DNA of 64,000 nucleotides from Geobacter sp. AOG2 (GTDB taxonomy: Bacteria > Desulfobacterota > Desulfuromonadia > Geobacterales > Pseudopelobacteraceae), in assembly GCF_019972295.1 (NCBI RefSeq), contig NZ_BLJA01000001.1, positions 2,070,117 to 2,134,116 of the forward strand, written 5' to 3'. Within the stretch, counting starts at the first letter, position 1; every line of letters starts with the position of its first letter. Both the position numbers and the translations under genes were made by a program. The notes under the pieces are model-generated. The model worked only from the letters and a program-made list of their open reading frames with translations. It had not been told where the DNA came from and made no database searches. This document shows, piece by piece, positions 47,412 through 55,888 of this stretch.

Positions 47412-48271
47412 TTCGATTTCCCTCCGAATGCAAATTTACTGGTGGTTGCCACTTTGCCGTCCGCCTGAAGGTAGAACTGCCCGCCATAGGGATCGACCGG
47501 TGGAGGGGAGAGAAAACCGCCCTGAACCAGTTGTTCGACCGCTGTCGGCAACACTCCCTTAACCTCTTTGAACTTGTCCCGCGCCAATTCGATCCGACGA
47601 ACCTCTTGAAAAGCGCTAAGCCGGGTCTGGTAAGTCTGTTTCAATGCCTGATTCTTCTCATTGTTTTCCATGGCGGTCAGATAGGCAATGGCGAGGTCGG
47701 TCTGACCGGACTCCTGCATGTAGCGGCCGGCCAGGAGCTTAGACAGGTCGGAACCGGACAGTTCTCCTGCACGCCGATAATACTTGGCGGCAGCTGCATA
47801 GTCTTTCAAAAAGTAGGCGCTGTTGAATCCCGCGAAAAAAGGAAGATACCAGTCCCACGTGCGGTATTTCATACCGTAGTCCAGAAGATTGTTGGCGAGT
47901 TTGTACTGTTTCACATCCCATGTGAGGAAGGACTGGGCGAAATAGTAGGCGTCCATGTTGTAGGGATCCAGTTGTACCGCACCGTGGAGAAGCCGCGACA
48001 TCCCAGGATAATCCGGTGGAGCAACAATAACCTTGGCCTGAAGTTTTTCGACTTTCTCCCCGAAGTACATGATGGCCTTCATAACCAGCGAGGCGGCGAC
48101 GAGTTCCTTATGATCGGCGCTAAGATAACGGAGCAGTGTGACGCTCGGCACATATCCTAGCTTCTCCTCCACCGGCTTTTGTTTCATATAGGCGCTGAAA
48201 GGTCCGAGCACGGCCCCATAACATGCCAGCATCAGCAGTAAGACAACTGAAGGACGGAGCACCTTGTTCAT
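47408..48271 (-). CDS. Membrane-anchored TPR-like protein of the ABC operon
   Basis: 287 residues, with an N-terminal hydrophobic anchor (VVLLLMLACYGAVLGPFSAY). The middle is TPR-like (SRLLHGAVQLDPYNMDAYYFAQ, KDYAAAAKYYRRAGELSG). The C-terminus PPPVDPYGGQFYLQADGKV resembles the calcium-binding tail of type II secretion pseudopilins (DPWG..Y...DG.V), although no prepilin start is present. It overlaps both neighbours by four bases (ATGA and GTGA), so it is made together with the ABC-2 permease and ATPase and is probably an accessory subunit. The family is not recognised beyond this. Confidence 0.78.
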
Positions 48272-49062
48272 TTTATCTCTCTCCGGCCAAAAAGGATGGC
48301 GCCGGCCGCCAAGAGGATTGACGTATAGACGATAAAGTAGAGTACCGTCATCAGCAAACCGTTCGAGTTGATCGGAAGGGCATAGATTGCGTTGACCTTG
48401 AAATCAAATGCACTCAGATTCGGCAGTAGGTAATACAAAAATAATGCTGATTTTTTGACAAACAATGTGACCGCATTCTCTGCGGAAGGTGTGTGTAGAT
48501 AATCATAGACCTGTTGCGTGATTGAACCGGCCAGATATGTGCACACCGTCCCGAAGACTGGAAGAAAAAATGAGGTACTCACTGTTGCCAAGAGCATGGC
48601 AACTCCGACCAACAGAATGTATTTTAGCGCACTAAAAACAACAGCGGCAATAATCGCGCTCCAGAGAATCGGTCGGGTTGGAGGACTGAAAACCGAGGTA
48701 ACCTTGATTGCCAGCATCGCCATACACCCCAGGGTCAAGGCGGTCAGCAGCATGAATAGGGCAATACCGCAAAATCGGCCTACAAGATATAGGGTTCGGC
48801 TCATCGGCAGACTAAGAACACTGAAGGTATAACGTCGTTCAATATCTTTCCAAATTGAGGTCGCCCCCAGGAAGACAGACAACAGCAGCAGAATGAAAGA
48901 AATCAGTGACAACGAGAGAGTTATGGAGAGCTCCGCTACCTGGCGCATGGAGAGGGAAGCGGCCGATGGTATGAAGAAGAAGAGTACAGCTAAAGCCATT
49001 ATGCCCTGAAAGATACGGTCGCGAAAGATACCTTTGAGAGTAATGCCGGTAATTGTCGTCAT
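48268..49062 (-). CDS. ABC-2 type transporter permease
   Basis: About 264 residues from the ATG at 49062. CAGAGGAG lies about ten bases upstream; an ATG nine codons earlier (49089) has no ribosome site. Six membrane helices are visible, with ATSIWKDIERRYTFSVLSLP between helices two and three, the segment seen in ABC-2 (NosY/GldF-like) permeases. It would form a channel with the ATPase at 46.5 kb. The cargo is unknown. The operon order is permease, TPR protein, ATPase, all overlapping. Confidence 0.88.
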   Translation of the reverse strand: MTTITGITLKGIFRDRIFQGIMALAVLFFFIPSAASLSMRQVAELSITLSLSLISFILLLLSVFLGATSIWKDIERRYTFSVLSLPMSRTLYLVGRFCGIALFMLLTALTLGCMAMLAIKVTSVFSPPTRPILWSAIIAAVVFSALKYILLVGVAMLLATVSTSFFLPVFGTVCTYLAGSITQQVYDYLHTPSAENAVTLFVKKSALFLYYLLPNLSAFDFKVNAIYALPINSNGLLMTVLYFIVYTSILLAAGAILFGRREIK

Positions 49063-49105
49063 TCTGTCCAAGCTCCTCTGTTTCAGCATGACTATTTTTG
49101 TTGGA

Positions 49106-51049
49106 TTATTGTTTTGGTTTCAGTAGAGATTCCAATAATTTTTCGGCGTTGCGTTTTAGAGGGTCGTTGTGTTCCAATTGTTCAACCGAAACTCTTATTG
49201 CCTTAATGGCTTTATCCCGTTCCCCTATTGAAAGATACGCGAGCCCGAGTCTGTAGCTGGTGTTTGCAGATTTATTAATTTTATATAGGTTCTCATAAGC
49301 GTCAATCTTATTCTGTGCATATTCACGTTTTTTTTGGGCATCCAGTTCCTCATTTTCACGCGTGTTATAGAAATTAATTTCTGATTCATATAATGACGCC
49401 GATTTCCCCTTTGTTTTAGCTTCTACTTCACGATAAACTTTTTCTGCTTCATTAAATTTTTTTTTGAGTATTAACAGTGATGCATATGTCAGATCGTATC
49501 GTTCGTCATATTTCAGACTGTATAGTTTTTTGGCGATAAAATATTGTTTCTCAGCTTCTTCGTACTGTTTTTTATCAACAAGAGCAGAGATATAAAGCCC
49601 TCGAACATTTTTAAATTCGGGAGATTTTTCAACTGCATCTTTAAAAGTAGCTTCATTACTTTGCCAAATAAAATTTCTTTGCAGAGTGATTGCAGCAAAA
49701 AAAGGTAAAATAATCAATGCGGTAATCAATATGCCGCGTCGCCAAAAATCATTGGCCATTGAGTTAATTAAGCCGAGACCGCCAAGAATCCAAAAAGCCG
49801 ATGGCATATAATCGTATCGTTCCGCATACCCTGTCCATGCTATGGTTCCAAAGGAAAGCGGGAATACAGGGGCAAGCATAAAAAACCCTGCAATGATCAA
49901 GGCTGATTCAATACGCCGAAGAGAAATAAGATATATACAACCGAAAAAACAGACCACTCCAAACAATTCATAGAGCGGATCAACTTCGCGAATTGCAATG
50001 TTAAGCGGCAGGGGAATTAGAAACTTTTTGACATAAAATCCGGCCGCTCCCATAAACAACTCAATGGTATAGTTCATATCAGCGGTCATGACTTTAACTG
50101 TATCCGGTATCTTTGAAATATCGGAAACAAATGCGGCTTTTCTCAATCCTTGGTAAACAACAACCAGCAAAACACACGATGCGGCAACTATCAATAGCGA
50201 TCGCATCCTGGTCGAAATGTTCTGAACTTTTTCCGTATTACGAAGAAGGACCAGACTGTGTACCCAGTAAGCAACACCAATAACGATGATGAGGTAAAAA
50301 TTATCCAGGAATAAAGCGGACAACAGAGCTGCTGCCACATAGCAAAAGAATAGGGTCAAGCCTTGCAATCTACCATTGTTTGGAACACTTTCACCGCCTT
50401 TCTGTATGGTTTGGGGCAACGAAAGGAGAATACATACTGACCCCGGGATGAATCCAAGAGCGGTTTCTTTCGCCAATATTCCAAGCAGCGTAATAATGTA
50501 TGCGCCAACAAGTAGTCGTCTATCACCGTTATCACGATATAGTATGAGCATGAACAGAGAGGTGAGAATAAACATGCACGCCATAGCATCCGTTCTTCCT
50601 GAAATCCAGTTCACAGATTCTGTATTGATTGGATGCAGGGCAAACAGGACCGCTGCCAGAAAGGGCAACATCATCGTATTAGCGCTTTTTCCTTGATATA
50701 ATTTAACGCCGATCAGAAACACAAGAACGGTATTGAACAGGTGCATCATAATATTTTCAAAATGCATCATCCTTGCGTCCAGAAACCACCAAAACCGGTC
50801 AACAATATAGCTAAGACCTATAAACGGACGATAGTAACCTCCCTGCTTAACCCCCGGAAAGAAAATTGATTTCAGATTGAACGTCTCAATATTCAATAAA
50901 CCTGAAATGGCGTCTTGGTCATCAAGAAGGCTTATCTCGGCAGATATTGTCGGGTAATAGATTACAAGGACAATGAAGCAAAGAAGACAAATTTGATAAG
51001 GTCTGCCTATTCTCAACTTATTGATATGGTAACTGAAATTATTATTCAT
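49106..51049 (-). CDS. TMTC-like GT-C membrane protein with C-terminal TPRs
   Basis: 647 residues, with about ten membrane helices in the first 440. The GT-C/TMTC pattern is clear: SLLDDQDAISG after helix one, GYYRPFIGLSYIVDRFWW, FENIMMHLFNTVLVF, FALHPINTESVNWISGRTDA and YAERYDYMPSAFWILGGLG. The last 200 residues are TPR-like (DKKQYEEAEKQYFIAKKLY, TSYRLGLAYLSIGERDKA). It probably transfers sugars from a lipid carrier on the periplasmic side, but this is inference. It follows the double GT41 gene by 60 bases and is AT-rich. The protein at 44.3-46.5 kb on the other strand has the same architecture. Confidence 0.83.
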   Translation of the reverse strand: MNNNFSYHINKLRIGRPYQICLLCFIVLVIYYPTISAEISLLDDQDAISGLLNIETFNLKSIFFPGVKQGGYYRPFIGLSYIVDRFWWFLDARMMHFENIMMHLFNTVLVFLIGVKLYQGKSANTMMLPFLAAVLFALHPINTESVNWISGRTDAMACMFILTSLFMLILYRDNGDRRLLVGAYIITLLGILAKETALGFIPGSVCILLSLPQTIQKGGESVPNNGRLQGLTLFFCYVAAALLSALFLDNFYLIIVIGVAYWVHSLVLLRNTEKVQNISTRMRSLLIVAASCVLLVVVYQGLRKAAFVSDISKIPDTVKVMTADMNYTIELFMGAAGFYVKKFLIPLPLNIAIREVDPLYELFGVVCFFGCIYLISLRRIESALIIAGFFMLAPVFPLSFGTIAWTGYAERYDYMPSAFWILGGLGLINSMANDFWRRGILITALIILPFFAAITLQRNFIWQSNEATFKDAVEKSPEFKNVRGLYISALVDKKQYEEAEKQYFIAKKLYSLKYDERYDLTYASLLILKKKFNEAEKVYREVEAKTKGKSASLYESEINFYNTRENEELDAQKKREYAQNKIDAYENLYKINKSANTSYRLGLAYLSIGERDKAIKAIRVSVEQLEHNDPLKRNAEKLLESLLKPKQ

Positions 51050-51109
51050 ATTGGATGGTTAACTCAAAGCTCGTCTGAATGGATTATCTGACATATCGCA
51101 ATGACATGC

Positions 51110-54100
51110 TCACAAACTTTCAATGTGCCGCTCCCACATGTACCGAAAAGCCTTATGCATACTCTCTGCAAAGCCGAACCCGTCACAGATTGCCGACACC
51201 ATCATTTTTTGCCGTAGCGTACCGCGCAGTTCCGCAAGATGGGCATAATCGCTCGCAAGAGCACATGTAAGGGAAACATATTCTTCGGATGTCGAAGCCA
51301 CGCATTCGTCAAGCCCAACATTCATAAGGTGCGTCAATGAATGTCGTGATGAAAACAACTCCCCAGGCAACGTTACGACCGGCACCCCCATCCAGAGTGA
51401 CTCAAGGGTCGTCAGCCCGCCGCTGTATGGTAGCGTGTCCAGTTGGATATCAACCGCCCAATACCGTTTGAACATTTCAACATGTGGTGAGGCACCTTCC
51501 ATAACAAGCCTGTCGCTTGTTATGCCGCGATCCTGGAAGAACATCTGGATTTTTTTCGAGATAATCGGGTCGATCAAGGAAGGGTTCTTCATAAGCAAAT
51601 GCGATCCATCCACCCTATTTAATATCTCAGCCCACAATTCAAGCGCATCGTCGGAGATCTTGGCCATCTTATTGAATGAGCAGAATGTAACATAGCCATT
51701 GGACAGGGCCGGCAAAGGAGAAACATCCGGTGCAAAGTCGGGAGGGCAGTAGGAAATGTAATCACCGGGCAGCCGGATTATTTTTTCCGTGGCAAAGTCA
51801 TCAGCCCCGTCGGGCGATTGATAATGGTCGGATATCAGGTAGTCGATTGACGAAAGACCGGTGGTGCCTATATATCCGGCCCATGTAGCCTGGATCGGAG
51901 CCGGTTTTCTGGCGAACACCAGCAGACGATTGTTGTTTGAGTGTCCAGCCAGATCGATAAGTATATCTATTTCATCATCACGTATCCTTTGTGCAAGATC
52001 CTCGTCCGACATGCCATAGACCCAACGCCATTGGGCTATAGAGTCGCGCAGGATTTCCGTTATCTCATCCTCGATGGTGGCGTCGGAATAGCAGATAATC
52101 TCAAATTCTTCCTGATTGTGCAGCATGAACAACGATTGAACAAAATATCCGACTGGATGACGATAGAGATCGGGGGAGACAAATCCTATGCGAAGCGGAG
52201 ATTTATTTCCGTAGGTCCGCTGACGGGCTTCGCCCTTATAGAGCGGAACAGCATGAGACTCATCCCACTTTTGACTCTCAATGAACAGGTCGCGCGCCTT
52301 GACATGAGAGAGAAAATGCATCGCATACAAAACATTGGAGTGAGCCTGAACATAATCGGGCCGGATTTCAACCGCTTTCCGAAATGCTTCAAGTGCCGCC
52401 TCCGGGCGAGAAAGGTTAAGACTGGCCGTTCCAATATTGTTGTATGCCTCGGGAAGATCAGGCCTTAATAGAAGTGCTTTACTGCAAGAAAGCAATGCTT
52501 CGTTGTTCCGCCCGAGATGGATAAAAACGGTCGAAAGATTCAAGTGGGCATCCACAAAATCGGGGTCAAGAAGAATTGCTTTTTTAAACAACCGGCGGGC
52601 CTCATTTAATGCCCCCAACTTATAGTACACAAGCCCGAGATTATATGACGCCTCAACATAGTTAGGCTTTATCTCCAGAGCTTTTTCATAACACTCTATA
52701 GCTTTGTCGAAACTGCCGCTATCCGAATGGAGATTGCCCCAATCATTGAAATCGATATGATCACCTTGCAACTGGTCCATATTTGTCGAGTTAACGGTCG
52801 GGTTTTCAGTCCTGTCGCTCCTTATCTGGCTTTCGCACCATTTTACCCACATTCCGCGAAAGGCCTGTTGCAGATTTTCCGTGAACCCAAGACCATCGCA
52901 TACCGGCGATTCCATCATTCTTTGCCGCAGTGTACGCCGCAGTTCAGCCAGATATTCAAGATTGTTCGCCAGAGTGCAGGCGATGGAAATATACTCTTTT
53001 CGCGTTGAGGCGACACACTCATTAAGTCCGGCATTCATCAGATGCGTCAGCGAATGACGCGAAGAGAATAATTCCCCCGGCAAGGTAACGACAGGAACCC
53101 CCATCCAGAGTGATTCAAGGGTCGTCAGTCCGCCACTGTAGGGGCGCGTATCCAACTGGATATCAACGAGAGAGTATCGAGCCAACATCTCAGGGTGCGG
53201 ACTTTTCCCTTCAGCGATGATCCTGTCTTCAGATATTCCGTGTGAGGCAAAAAGATCGAGATAGCGCTGGATGGTTCCTTGATCGCTGAACGAAGGGTTC
53301 TTGATAAAAAGTCGGGCACCTGGAACGCGCTTGAGGACTTCACACCACAAGACAACGGCATCTTCCGACACCTTGGAGAGATTGTTGAAACAACCGAACG
53401 TCACATAGCCGTTGGAAAGAGCCGGTAGTGGCGCAACATCGGGAGAATAGTCGGGGGGGCAATAGCATATATAGTCATCCGGCATGCGAACAATCTGTTC
53501 AACCGAGTATTGTTCCGCGTCCTCAGGGGACTGGAACCTGTCGGAAACAAGATAATCGATTGCGGAAAGCCCCGTGGTCCCTACATAGCCGGCCCAGGTT
53601 ACCTGGATAGGCGTGGGCTTCATCATGAACATGCAGAGACGATTCTTGTCGGTATGGCCGGTAAGATCAATCAGGATATCGATGCCATCCCGCTGTATCA
53701 TCTCGGAAAGCCTGAGATCGGTTACGCCGAATATCCGTCTCCAGCTATCCGCCGAATCCTTGAGCAACCCGGTAAGATCATCCTCAGCCTCGACGTCGGA
53801 GTAGCAGATAATCTCGTATTCTTCCCGATCATGGAGCATGAGAAATGCCTGTACAAAATATCCAACCGGGTGGCGACGGAAATCGGGCGAGACCAAGCCA
53901 ATGCGCAGTCGCCGGTCCGGGTCCGGAAAGACATCCCATGAGGTTAATGCCTGGGTCCCGTTTTTCGCCAAGGCTATCGACTCATAGGCGATACTTTCCC
54001 TGTATATCATCTCCCGGGTTGTCCCGGTTTTGTAATTCAGCCAAAACAGTTGTCCTGATAGAGTGTTATATGAATCCGGCTTTATGCCTAACACCCTGTC

Positions 54101-54721
54101 GAGTAGTGGACAGGCTTCCTCGTGGCGTCCCTGGTCCAGAAATATTTTTGCCAAATGGGCAAGTGGATAGATATAATCCGGCTTCAGATCGAGTGCTTTT
54201 TGAAAATGCTGGATTGCGGTTTCAAAACGAAGAAAAGTCTTTTCGAGCAAACCCCGATGATAATGGACACTCCAATTCTTCGGATCGCGATCCAGAGCTT
54301 TATCAAGATACTTTTCCGCTTCGTCATACTGCTTGAGTTCAAGGCAAAGAGAGCCAATTTCCCCCAACACCTCGCTCGATTCGGTATCCAGCGCAAGCGC
54401 TTCCCTATAGGCGTTCACCGCGGCCTGTTTGCAGCCAATATCCTTTAAAATTATTCCCAAACTGATATAGGCATCCCCATAATCCGGCTTGCAAAAAACA
54501 GCTCGCTCAAGATATTCAATCCCTTCCTCACTCTTTGCTTGATGGTGCAAAACCACCCCGACCGCGCGCAACGCGCGGGGATTGTCGGGAGATGCCTGTA
54601 GTATCCGATCATAGCGTGCGCGCGCCTCATCATATTGTCCCTGTTGAAACAAAAGACCCGCGTCATTGAAACACGCATCAATATCTGTGGAAGAGGCGGT
54701 AGATTGGATTTGGTTAGACAT
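51110..54721 (-). CDS. Double TPR-GT41 (O-GlcNAc transferase/SPINDLY-like) glycosyltransferase
   Basis: About 1203 residues from the ATG at 54721; an in-frame extension to 54790 passes through the upstream terminator. The protein is two copies of one module: TPRs (about 10-230), GT41 catalytic domain (about 250-600), TPRs (about 640-760), GT41 domain (about 830-1195). Both GT41 copies keep VSPD.RRHPVGYFVQ-type motifs, DILIDL.GH, ATWAGYIGTTGLS or VTWAGYVGTTGLS, and SGGLTTLESLWMGVPVV followed by LPGELFSSRHSLTHL. GT41 enzymes add GlcNAc or fucose to Ser/Thr of proteins held by the TPRs. Both active sites look intact. It lies just behind the pilin genes, so pilin or another surface protein is a candidate substrate; this is inference. 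Confidence 0.92.
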   Translation of the reverse strand: MSNQIQSTASSTDIDACFNDAGLLFQQGQYDEARARYDRILQASPDNPRALRAVGVVLHHQAKSEEGIEYLERAVFCKPDYGDAYISLGIILKDIGCKQAAVNAYREALALDTESSEVLGEIGSLCLELKQYDEAEKYLDKALDRDPKNWSVHYHRGLLEKTFLRFETAIQHFQKALDLKPDYIYPLAHLAKIFLDQGRHEEACPLLDRVLGIKPDSYNTLSGQLFWLNYKTGTTREMIYRESIAYESIALAKNGTQALTSWDVFPDPDRRLRIGLVSPDFRRHPVGYFVQAFLMLHDREEYEIICYSDVEAEDDLTGLLKDSADSWRRIFGVTDLRLSEMIQRDGIDILIDLTGHTDKNRLCMFMMKPTPIQVTWAGYVGTTGLSAIDYLVSDRFQSPEDAEQYSVEQIVRMPDDYICYCPPDYSPDVAPLPALSNGYVTFGCFNNLSKVSEDAVVLWCEVLKRVPGARLFIKNPSFSDQGTIQRYLDLFASHGISEDRIIAEGKSPHPEMLARYSLVDIQLDTRPYSGGLTTLESLWMGVPVVTLPGELFSSRHSLTHLMNAGLNECVASTRKEYISIACTLANNLEYLAELRRTLRQRMMESPVCDGLGFTENLQQAFRGMWVKWCESQIRSDRTENPTVNSTNMDQLQGDHIDFNDWGNLHSDSGSFDKAIECYEKALEIKPNYVEASYNLGLVYYKLGALNEARRLFKKAILLDPDFVDAHLNLSTVFIHLGRNNEALLSCSKALLLRPDLPEAYNNIGTASLNLSRPEAALEAFRKAVEIRPDYVQAHSNVLYAMHFLSHVKARDLFIESQKWDESHAVPLYKGEARQRTYGNKSPLRIGFVSPDLYRHPVGYFVQSLFMLHNQEEFEIICYSDATIEDEITEILRDSIAQWRWVYGMSDEDLAQRIRDDEIDILIDLAGHSNNNRLLVFARKPAPIQATWAGYIGTTGLSSIDYLISDHYQSPDGADDFATEKIIRLPGDYISYCPPDFAPDVSPLPALSNGYVTFCSFNKMAKISDDALELWAEILNRVDGSHLLMKNPSLIDPIISKKIQMFFQDRGITSDRLVMEGASPHVEMFKRYWAVDIQLDTLPYSGGLTTLESLWMGVPVVTLPGELFSSRHSLTHLMNVGLDECVASTSEEYVSLTCALASDYAHLAELRGTLRQKMMVSAICDGFGFAESMHKAFRYMWERHIESL

Positions 54722-54765
54722 GGAACGATACCCGCAGGATGGAGTGGAGTCACTATGCAATAATA

Positions 54766-54800
54766 AAAAAAAAGCCTGACAAAATGCCAAGCTTTTTTTC
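54766..54800 (-). terminator. Terminator after the pilin genes
   Basis: On the minus strand AAAGCTTG and CAGGCTTT (one wobble) flank GCATTTTGT and are followed by nine Ts. It would stop or attenuate transcription between the PilA-C-like gene and the glycosyltransferase. The A-run on the other side makes it symmetrical. Confidence 0.7.
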
Positions 54801-54821
54801 CGCTAAAGACAAAAATGTAAA

Positions 54822-55142
54822 TTACAGCGTCGTATAACCTGATCCGGTAAAAGATGTGGTTGCATCAGAAATAGTTGTCGGGTCGCTGCCCACGGTCTTT
54901 GCGGTCCAGTAAAGCTTGGGGTCCACGTTGTTGGTGCATATGGATCTGTCACCACTGGTATGGCCCGAACAAGCGGCATAGTTGACAGTCGTTGCAGTAA
55001 CACTGATCTTCACCTTGTTGGAGGGAGAAAAGGTGCCGCCGCCAATTGTTGTTGCGTCGGAGATGGTGGCTCCGAAAGCGCCGGAGTAGGACATGGTGAT
55101 TGCTGCAACCAGGCTGAGTATAAAGATGTGTTTTTTACACAT
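54822..55142 (-). CDS. PilA-C / Spc-like pilin partner protein
   Basis: 106 residues. A signal peptide (KKHIFILSLVAAITMSYSGAFGA) is followed by a mature part beginning ATISDATTIGGGTFSPSNKV, with two cysteines (YAACSG and SICTNN) that could form a disulphide, and DPKLYWTAKTVG. This matches the protein encoded after pilA in Geobacter, which corresponds to the C-terminal domain of ordinary long pilins split into its own gene and is called PilA-C or short pilin chaperone. It is needed for stability of the short pilin. AAAGGAGTAA precedes the ATG. It lies 51 bases after pilA, with no terminator between. Confidence 0.85.
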   Translation of the reverse strand: MCKKHIFILSLVAAITMSYSGAFGATISDATTIGGGTFSPSNKVKISVTATTVNYAACSGHTSGDRSICTNNVDPKLYWTAKTVGSDPTTISDATTSFTGSGYTTL

Positions 55143-55193
55143 TATAAATTACTCCTTTCTTTAAAGAACAAGTTTAAAGATATAAATATCAGA

Positions 55194-55406
55194 TTACATT
55201 GTCGGGTACTGTTGTTGATCAGCGAAAGCCGACTCCATCTGAGTCTTGAAGTTTCGGATGTCGCTGGTTGCAGCCGAGTTGAAGCCCTTGATGCGATAAG
55301 CGGAGAACTGCGGGATGGCAACGGCGGCCAGGATACCGATGATCGCAACAACGATCAGCAGCTCGATCAGGGTAAAGCCTTTTCTGCTACGAAGTTTGTT
55401 AAGCAT
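55194..55406 (-). CDS. pilA: Short type IV pilin PilA (PilA-N)
   Basis: 70 residues: a ten-residue leader MLNKLRSRKG, cleavage by PilD before Phe, and a mature protein of only 60 residues starting FTLIELLIVVAIIGILAAV, with Glu5 and Pro22. There is no globular head, as in Geobacter PilA. Aromatic residues are at mature positions 1, 24, 27, 32, 43, 51 and 57, the pattern linked to conductive pili, with Phe instead of Tyr at 32 and an extra Phe at 43. AAAGGAG lies before the ATG. A sigma-54-like promoter is about 70 bases upstream, fitting control by the nearby PilR. Whether the assembled filament conducts is not shown by sequence. Confidence 0.95.
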   Translation of the reverse strand: MLNKLRSRKGFTLIELLIVVAIIGILAAVAIPQFSAYRIKGFNSAATSDIRNFKTQMESAFADQQQYPTM

Positions 55407-55477
55407 GTTTTTCTCCTTTCGTTGTGTGTGCTTTCATGGAAGCATTAAGCTTCATAAATCGTTATGTGTCAAAATAG

Positions 55478-55494
55478 ATGCAAACAGCGGACCA
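55478..55494 (-). promoter_or_regulatory. Sigma-54-like promoter of pilA
   Basis: The minus strand reads TGGTCCGCTGTTTGCAT: TGG at -24 and TTGCA at -12 in exact register, with CG after the -24 box as in the consensus. The start would be near 55468, leaving a leader of about 60 bases. PilR, a sigma-54 activator, is encoded nearby. Confidence 0.7.
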
Positions 55495-55608
55495 CAAACG
55501 CAACCTTAGTTAACATACTAATATATTAGCCTTTTAAGACCAAGCCATACACAACGCATTGGCGACAGACCATTTATAGGCACTCTGGCTGACAAATATT
55601 GTCACGAA

Positions 55609-55821
55609 TCAAAAAGTTTGATACCCATGATTATCCGCATATGATGACTCCATATTAGCCTTGAAGTTTCTGAGGTCTGCTAGTGCCGCCGCATTGAATC
55701 CTCTTCTCACATGGTATTGGTAATTTGGCACCATTACAGCCACCAAAATACCGATTATTGCAACGACCACCAATAATTCTATCAGGGTAAAACCTTTGAT
55801 GCTCAACCGTTTCATTTTCAT
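55609..55821 (-). CDS. Second short type IV pilin, PilA paralogue
   Basis: 70 residues from the ATG at 55821 (AGGGGATG upstream); a longer frame to 55884 overlaps pilR. It has the same layout as PilA: a ten-residue leader MKMKRLSIKG and a 60-residue mature part starting FTLIELLVVVAIIGILVAV, with Glu5 and Pro22. By direct alignment 35 of 60 mature residues equal PilA without gaps. Aromatics are at 1, 24, 26, 32, 43, 51, 57 and 60. It lacks a head domain and lies between pilR and pilA with its own sigma-54-like promoter. It could be a minor or alternative subunit; it is not a fragment, since reading frame and leader are complete. Confidence 0.9.
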   Translation of the reverse strand: MKMKRLSIKGFTLIELLVVVAIIGILVAVMVPNYQYHVRRGFNAAALADLRNFKANMESSYADNHGYQTF

Positions 55822-55872
55822 GTGGCATCCCCTGGGTAATAAACTGATAACTATTACACACCTGAGAAACCA

Positions 55873-55888
55873 AGCACATATCATGCCG
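55873..55888 (-). promoter_or_regulatory. Sigma-54-like promoter of the second pilin
   Basis: The minus strand reads CGGCATGATATGTGCT, overlapping the pilR stop codon. GGCA-T-G at -24 and TGCT at -12 are 12 bases apart, as required. Differences from consensus are the first base and one T before the GC. The start would be near 55861, giving a leader of about 40 bases. Confidence 0.5.

Noticed and set aside
54722-54790. Earlier start for the double GT41 gene
   Set aside because: It would begin inside the terminator hairpin and T-run after the pilin genes and has no ribosome site.
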